From Candidatus Bathyarchaeota archaeon (GTDB taxonomy: Archaea; Thermoproteota; Bathyarchaeia; Bathyarchaeales; Bathyarchaeaceae), in the NCBI GenBank assembly GCA_020356305.1, contig CP070636.1:1469409-1477942 (forward strand): 8,534 bases of DNA. Direction: 5' to 3'. This document shows, piece by piece, positions 5,346-8,534 of this stretch (position 1 is its first letter; each line of letters starts with the position of its first letter). The translations under genes were made by a program, and so were the position numbers. The notes under the pieces are model-generated. The model ran no database searches and was not told the origin of the DNA. It saw only the letters and a program-made list of their open reading frames with translations.

Positions 5346-6557
5346 ATGCGTGTGGTTATTGTCGGAAGTGGAGTGGCAGGCGTTACAGCAGCCAAAACCA
5401 CAAGAGAAACCAACCTTGACGCCCAGATCTCCATCTACACGGATGAAAATCACTTGTACTATCCTCGTCCGAGGCTATATGAGGTTCTCGCCGAGAAAGC
5501 GAAACCCCGAGAAATCTACATGTACTCTGAGAAATGGTATGCAAAGAGAGGCATTAAGATTCACTTGAACAAGAGAGTGTTGGGAATTAAAACGGCGAGG
5601 AAGGAACTTCTACTGGAAGATCGTTCAAGAGCAAACTATGACAAACTTCTCTTGGCAAACGGAGCTCATCCATTTGTACCACCCATAAAGGGCGTGGAAA
5701 AAACCGGTGTTTTCACCCTCCGCTCCATCGAAGACGTCTTGACCATAAAGGAATACGCGAAGAACACAAGGAAGGTCATCATCATCGGAGGCGGACTTCT
5801 CGGTTTGGAGTTTGCCGCATCTTTGAGAAAACTCGGCCAGCAAGTCGACGTTGTAGAAATGCTCCCAAGACTGTTGCCACGGCAGCTCGATCAGGATGGA
5901 GCAACAATTTTGAAAGACACGATTGAAAATCTTGGCGTAAAAATTGTGTTAGGAGTCAAAACAGAGGAAATCTTAGGCGAAGAGACGGTTTCTGGCATTT
6001 TGCTTGACGATGGAAAAGAACTTTCAGGCAACCTCGTTCTGATCTCTGCGGGAGTTAGATCCAACACAGACTTGGCTGCAGAAGCGGGAATTAAGGTAAA
6101 TAAAGGAGTCGTCGTTGATCGATATCTGCAAACCAGTGTCAACGACGTATATGCTGTTGGAGATGCAGCGGAATCTGAAGGAAGAGTCTACGGCATAATC
6201 CCGGCTGCCATAGAACAGGCAAAGATAGCAGCCGTGAACATGTTGAAACGTGAAAAACATGTCTACAAAGGCACGATCCCATCTAACACATTAAAGATTG
6301 TTGGCGTAGATCTAACTTCGATGGGATTAGTGACTGCAGAGGGGCCTCAGTATGAAGAGATCAAAAAAATCGACAAGGAGAAAGGCGTCTACAGGAAGAT
6401 CGTTTTGGAACAAGGGAAAATCGTCGGAGCCATAGCCTTGGGAGATAAAAAGGGCATTACGTCGATAAAGAAACTGATGGATCAGGAAGTAGATGTCGCG
6501 AAGTACAAAGATTTCCTCTTGGAAGACGACTTTGACTACAGAAAAATCTTCTTGTAA
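5346..6557 (+). CDS. FAD/NAD(P)-dependent oxidoreductase (rubredoxin reductase / NirB / NADH oxidase-like fold)
   Basis: A 403-residue cytosolic flavoprotein of the pyridine nucleotide-disulfide oxidoreductase superfamily. GSGVAG (7-12) is the FAD dinucleotide-binding loop, LLLANGAHP (101-109) is the ATG-like strand, IIGGGLLGLE (146-155) is the NAD(P)H-binding loop, and DVYAVGDAAE (267-276) is the second FAD contact. A short C-terminal domain (about 310-403) follows. No cysteine occurs anywhere from Met1, so neither the CxxxxC disulfide of classic reductases nor the single redox cysteine of CoA-disulfide reductase or NADH oxidase is present. Electrons must therefore go from NAD(P)H via FAD to a separate acceptor such as rubredoxin or another metalloprotein; the acceptor is not identified. 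I chose ATG 5346 because the FAD motif begins at once and GGAAG lies 7 bases before it; ATG 5322 would add eight residues. Confidence 0.9.
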   Translation: MRVVIVGSGVAGVTAAKTTRETNLDAQISIYTDENHLYYPRPRLYEVLAEKAKPREIYMYSEKWYAKRGIKIHLNKRVLGIKTARKELLLEDRSRANYDKLLLANGAHPFVPPIKGVEKTGVFTLRSIEDVLTIKEYAKNTRKVIIIGGGLLGLEFAASLRKLGQQVDVVEMLPRLLPRQLDQDGATILKDTIENLGVKIVLGVKTEEILGEETVSGILLDDGKELSGNLVLISAGVRSNTDLAAEAGIKVNKGVVVDRYLQTSVNDVYAVGDAAESEGRVYGIIPAAIEQAKIAAVNMLKREKHVYKGTIPSNTLKIVGVDLTSMGLVTAEGPQYEEIKKIDKEKGVYRKIVLEQGKIVGAIALGDKKGITSIKKLMDQEVDVAKYKDFLLEDDFDYRKIFL

Positions 6558-6568
6558 CCCAATCTGCT

Positions 6569-6576
6569 CGCGCGCA
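6569..6576. repeat. CGCGCGCA tract between convergent genes
   Basis: An 8-bp alternating run in the 44-base gap between the convergent oxidoreductase and nitroreductase genes, 11 bases after one stop and 25 after the other. Confidence 0.6.
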
Positions 6577-6601
6577 AGTCGTCGATTGTTGCCAGCGAAG
6601 G

Positions 6602-7141
6602 TTACTTGAGTTTCCCAAACTTGTTTCGGTAGACCAGTTGCGAAAGTCCTTTTCTATCCTTTTCTTCCATATACTTCGGAACACCAATAGGTAACAGCGA
6701 TACTACTCTGTGGGTCTTTGGAATCTCTAGGGTATTTTTTATCTTTTCCTCAGAGGATCCTTTCTCCTCTTCGATGTTGAAGATTCCGATCCAACACGAG
6801 CCGAGTCCCAAGCTATAGGCAGCCAAAGCCATGTTTTGTGTAGCTGCCGTGCCGTCTTCAACAAAATGGAAAGTATCTTCGCTAGGATCAACGGAGACCA
6901 CAATACAAATAGGCGCCTCCTGCACTCCTGCTTCATAAACTGTGGGTGCAAATTTGCTGAGACTCTCCTTGATGGATGGGTCTGTTACAACTGTAAAGCT
7001 CCAGGGTTGTTTATTAAGCCAAGATGGCGCCCATCGTCCTGCTTCCAGAATAGTTTGAATCTGCTTTTCTTTTAGCGGAGTGGTTTCAAATCGTAAGACG
7101 CTTCTCCTTTTTCTTATCGCCTCTAGAACCAGATTAGTCAC
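6602..7141 (-). CDS. Nitroreductase-family FMN oxidoreductase
   Basis: A 179-residue protein of the FMN-dependent nitroreductase family; these usually act as dimers that use NAD(P)H to reduce nitro compounds, quinones or flavins. RKRRSVLRFE (10-19) holds the R-R-S FMN-phosphate contact. APSWLNKQPW (38-47) is the APS..N.QPW FMN/substrate loop, AATQNMALAA (99-108) and GLGSCWIG (112-119) form the core helix and strand, and LLPIGVP (149-155) is the final strand. The end RKGLSQLVYRNKFG (163-176) matches the usual tail. The start is GTG at 7141, with GAGGTGA (7146-7152 on the minus strand) four bases before it. It converges on the FAD oxidoreductase and has its own TATA box. The physiological substrate is unknown; the short length fits the small archaeal group. 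Confidence 0.92.
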   Translation of the reverse strand: MTNLVLEAIRKRRSVLRFETTPLKEKQIQTILEAGRWAPSWLNKQPWSFTVVTDPSIKESLSKFAPTVYEAGVQEAPICIVVSVDPSEDTFHFVEDGTAATQNMALAAYSLGLGSCWIGIFNIEEEKGSSEEKIKNTLEIPKTHRVVSLLPIGVPKYMEEKDRKGLSQLVYRNKFGKLK

Positions 7142-7173
7142 AGTCTCACCTCAGTAATTCAGTGCTTATCCAT

Positions 7174-7185
7174 ATGTATATAAAC
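7174..7185 (-). promoter_or_regulatory. TATA box for the nitroreductase gene
   Basis: On the minus strand this reads GTTTATATACAT, a strong archaeal TATA box about 35-40 bases before the GTG start. It predicts a start site near 7155 and a short leader consisting almost entirely of the ribosome binding site. Confidence 0.6.
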
Positions 7186-7196
7186 TTGAATACAGT

Positions 7197-7215
7197 CATG
7201 CATGTGCGCGCGCGT
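7197..7215. repeat. 19-bp perfect alternating pyrimidine-purine tract
   Basis: CATGCATGTGCGCGCGCGT is the longest such run in the window. It combines a TGCAT-type and a GCGC-type segment and lies between the divergent nitroreductase and ferritin-like promoters. It is the best candidate here for a Z-DNA-forming site. Confidence 0.8.
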
Positions 7216-7263
7216 CATGTCGAGAAGAAACTGAAACAGAACTACCAATGAATGATGGATAAG

Positions 7264-7278
7264 CTGGAAAATTTCCAG
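7264..7278. promoter_or_regulatory. Perfect palindrome next to the TATA box: putative operator
   Basis: CTGGAAA-A-TTTCCAG is a perfect dyad with 7-bp arms ending two bases before the TATA box at 7281. It covers the place where the BRE and transcription-factor contacts lie in archaeal promoters. A dimeric regulator, possibly responding to iron or redox state given the gene, is an inference. Confidence 0.5.
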
Positions 7279-7280
7279 AA

Positions 7281-7290
7281 TTTATATAAG
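7281..7290 (+). promoter_or_regulatory. TATA box for the ferritin-like gene
   Basis: TTTATATAAG closely matches the archaeal TATA consensus. It predicts a start site near 7310 and a leader of about 40 bases carrying AAAGGAGGTG (7335-7344). Confidence 0.65.
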
Positions 7291-7435
7291 CAATACATGG
7301 AAGAAAACTAAGAAATGTTTCTTTCGCAAAAATGAAAGGAGGTGTGTGTATGGCATCTAAAAAGTTGATGGAACTACTGAATAGAGGAATAGCGCGAGAA
7401 CTTCAAGTGTCCGTTCAGTATATGTGGCAACACGT

Positions 7436-7446
7436 CATGCATGCAT
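7436..7446. repeat. CATGCATGCAT palindromic tract at the ferritin-like break point
   Basis: It contains TGCATGCA (7438-7445), lies exactly where the ferritin homology ends, and is followed by a run of seven T. Copy B of the tRNA-like repeat starts 44 bases later, an arrangement like that at 925-992. Confidence 0.7.
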
Positions 7447-7490
7447 TTTTTTGGAGAAATTGCGAAAGGCATCGAAACACCGCGTTTGAA

Positions 7491-7530
7491 TTTGAACCCT
7501 CGCGGACATTGAGATATCACCCAATCTCCC
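7491..7530 (-). repeat. tRNA 3'-half-like relic, copy B of the 40-bp direct repeat
   Basis: It matches 953-992 at 36 of 40 positions in the same orientation, including 20 identical bases at the right end. On the minus strand it holds the same GAGAT/ATCTC hairpin and a B-box-like GGGTTCAAAT, better than copy A at that point. The T-stem 3' side and acceptor strand are degenerate or missing. It lies inside the out-of-frame tail of the truncated ferritin-like gene. A C/T-rich run follows on the plus strand, as it does after copy A. Confidence 0.6.
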
Positions 7531-7647
7531 CCCCTTCTGCTTCTTTAGAGTTTTAGTATTTGAACTCTCAAGGCTAGAGACATCCGCCGCAACTTTCCCA
7601 TTTTTCTGTTTTGCGATGTATTAGAATTCCTTGCCCCCGCACGCAAA

Positions 7648-7656
7648 GGTTATATC
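7648..7656 (+). promoter_or_regulatory. TATA-like box for the universal stress protein gene
   Basis: GGTTATATC lies about 43 bases before the TTG start at 7695 and predicts transcription from about 7677. This excludes the longer in-frame ATG at 7611. A weak dyad (CCTTGC 7629-7634 / GCAAAGG 7643-7649) sits just upstream. Confidence 0.5.
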
Positions 7657-7694
7657 TCAAAGTTGGTAGCAAACCCTCGAGAGGATCGAGACAA

Positions 7695-8141
7695 TTGTTT
7701 GAGAAGATTTTGGTCCCATTTGATGGTTCTGAACATTCACTGCACGCATTGGAAAATGCTGTTCAAATAGCTAAAAAATTTGACGCAAAAATCACATTAA
7801 TCCATGTGTATTCAGTTAATTTATGGCCAATTGGTGCAGGGGACATTCCTGAATTAACTGTTACAATTCCTGTTGGTCAAATACTTGAAGCAGCTCGTAA
7901 TGCTGGTGCCACCATTTTGGTAAATGGTGAAAAGAGGGCTAAGGCTGAAGGAGTGCAAGTTGAAAAATTGTTGAAAGAGGGGCATACGGTTGAGAAGATA
8001 CTTAGGACGGCTGAAGAAGGCAAATTCGATTTGATTGTTGTGGGTGCAAGGGGATTAAGCACGATAAAGGAGATACTCTTAGGAAGCGTAAGCCATGGAG
8101 TGACAAGCCACGCGCCTTGCCCAGTTTTAGTGGTGAAGTAG
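7695..8141 (+). CDS. Universal stress protein, ATP-binding type
   Basis: A 148-residue single UspA domain. The start FEKILVPFDGSEHS has the conserved Asp10 of beta-strand 1, and AKITLIHVY (31-39) is strand 2. VVGARG then GS (116-131) is an exact G-x-x-G-9x-G-S/T nucleotide-binding motif (Gly117, Gly120, Gly130, Ser131), followed by the SHAPCPVLVV tail. USPs of this type bind ATP and usually act as dimers in stress signalling. I chose TTG 7695 because the canonical N-terminus begins there, GAGG (7681-7684) lies 10 bases before it, and the TATA-like box lies between it and the upstream ATG at 7611. The gene looks richer in A and T than its left neighbours. It is independent of the broken ferritin-like gene, with its own promoter. 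Confidence 0.9.
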   Translation: MFEKILVPFDGSEHSLHALENAVQIAKKFDAKITLIHVYSVNLWPIGAGDIPELTVTIPVGQILEAARNAGATILVNGEKRAKAEGVQVEKLLKEGHTVEKILRTAEEGKFDLIVVGARGLSTIKEILLGSVSHGVTSHAPCPVLVVK

Positions 8142-8172
8142 ACGAATATCCCAATTCACGGCCATGATCAAA

Positions 8173-8180
8173 TGCATGCA
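8173..8180. repeat. TGCATGCA palindrome after the USP gene
   Basis: An 8-bp palindrome 31 bases after the USP stop codon. A second, 12-bp copy (8267-8278) marks the other side of the same 151-base convergent gap. Confidence 0.6.
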
Positions 8181-8266
8181 ACCTATCGCAGTGATCCGCA
8201 TTGTAGGGAACCGTGCCAGCTTGGCAGCCAGCATCCTCCGGAGAAGAAACCGAGAAGTGTATACCG

Positions 8267-8278
8267 TGCATGCATGCA
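8267..8278. repeat. TGCATGCATGCA palindrome after the surface-protein gene
   Basis: The same 12-mer as at 3103-3114. It lies 14 bases beyond the stop codon of the minus-strand surface-protein gene. Confidence 0.7.
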
Positions 8279-8292
8279 TTCTGGGAAGGAGT

Positions 8293-8534
8293 TTACTTTA
8301 ATTGCCGCTTTTTTCTCCGCATCAGAACGATTGTTACAATAATACTTATCACAACTGCGGCGAGTGCGCCATAAACTACCAAGGTCCAAATTGTAGAGTC
8401 TGATTTTTCGGTTCTTTCGATGTTTACTGTCTGAGAATTCGTTGATTCCACATTACCAGCAAGGTCATAGGTTCTATAGTAGATTGTAGTTTGTCCTTCG
8501 GCGGAAATAGCAAAGGGCGCTGCATAAGTGGTCC
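8293..8534 (-). CDS. C-terminus of a membrane-anchored Ig-like surface protein
   Basis: Only the last 79 residues are present; the gene begins beyond the right edge. The visible part starts in an extracellular beta domain. TTIYYRTYDLAGNVES is the typical ending of Ig-like/OmpL47-type repeats (YYR..D.AGNxE). A short polar linker follows, then one hydrophobic helix (about residues 49-70, WTLVVYGALAAVVISIIVTI) and a positive RRKKRQ tail. That is the common C-terminal anchor of archaeal surface proteins, with the bulk outside and the arginine/lysine tail in the cytoplasm. Its full size and ligand cannot be seen. It converges on the USP gene. Confidence 0.82.
   Translation of the reverse strand, partial: TTYAAPFAISAEGQTTIYYRTYDLAGNVESTNSQTVNIERTEKSDSTIWTLVVYGALAAVVISIIVTIVLMRRKKRQLK

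Larger units (their letters stand above)
7350..7556 (+). pseudogene. Truncated ferritin-like (bacterioferritin/Dps-type) gene
   Basis: A near-perfect ribosome binding site (AAAGGAGGTG, 7335-7344) lies 5 bases before ATG 7350; an in-frame ATG at 7332 overlaps no such signal. The first 30 codons encode LMELLNRGIARELQVSVQYM then WQHVM, helix A of ferritin-like proteins, with Glu17 and Tyr24 at typical di-iron-site positions. At the CATGCATGCAT tract (7436-7446) and the following seven-T run the homology stops. Another frame then reads GEIAKGIE, possibly a frame-shifted remnant, and the reading continues through the tRNA-like repeat to a stop at 7554. Helices B-D and the remaining metal ligands are absent, so no ferritin fold is possible. 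The promoter and ribosome site look intact, which suggests recent inactivation or an assembly problem. Confidence 0.75.

Noticed and set aside
7611..7694. Longer N-terminus for the universal stress protein starting at ATG 7611
   Set aside because: The extra 28 residues (Arg/Cys/Pro-rich) are unlike any USP N-terminus and would begin upstream of the TATA-like box; the canonical FEKILVPFDGS starts at TTG 7695.
8002..8271. 89-codon minus-strand open frame overlapping the USP 3' end
   Set aside because: Antisense to the USP nucleotide-binding motif and composed of an unpatterned mix of His, Cys and Gly.

Overview
The window looks like archaeal DNA of moderate GC content. TATA-like boxes, not bacterial -35/-10 pairs, lie about 40-70 bases before most gene starts. 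Some genes also carry a purine-rich ribosome binding site, while others look leaderless or nearly so. The gene set (a large MttB-type methyltransferase without an internal amber codon, a NosD-like surface protein, a membrane-anchored Ig-like surface protein, an archaeal-type M50 relative) would fit an uncultivated archaeon such as Bathyarchaeia. That placement is an inference from gene style; there is no rRNA or other marker gene here.

Layout. Positions 1-734 (minus) hold the start of a secreted right-handed beta-helix protein that runs off the left edge. Positions 735-1328 are non-coding and compositionally odd: an inverted repeat, a GCATGCAT palindrome, a tRNA 3'-end-like relic, several alternating purine-pyrimidine runs and a TTACTC-type simple repeat. 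Next come, on the plus strand, a fusion of a GNAT acetyltransferase to a degenerate site-2-protease-like membrane domain (1329-2447), a compact O6-alkylguanine-DNA alkyltransferase (2727-3077), an MttB-family methyltransferase (3158-4630), a second GNAT acetyltransferase (4665-5195) and a cysteine-free FAD/NAD(P) oxidoreductase (5346-6557). A nitroreductase-family gene (6602-7141) converges on the oxidoreductase from the minus strand. Rightwards lie a ferritin-like gene broken after about 30 codons (7350-7556), a universal stress protein (7695-8141), and the membrane-anchored C-terminus of a surface protein (8293-8534, minus).

The internal genes look like individually promoted housekeeping and stress or redox genes (DNA alkylation repair, flavin redox enzymes, iron-storage relic, USP) rather than one operon. 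Only the MttB-GNAT pair is close enough to be co-transcribed.

The most unusual signals are non-coding. Seven of the eight visible gene 3' ends have a perfectly alternating pyrimidine-purine tract (GCGCGC or TGCATGCA type, 8-15 bp) within about 35 bases of the stop codon, and a 19-bp example sits between two divergent promoters. Two 40-bp direct repeats (953-992 and 7491-7530, 36/40 identical), both resembling the 3' half of a tRNA and both next to a TGCATGCA palindrome, bracket the internal block; the right copy lies within the broken ferritin-like gene. I see no complete mobile element, integrase, CRISPR array or intact RNA gene.
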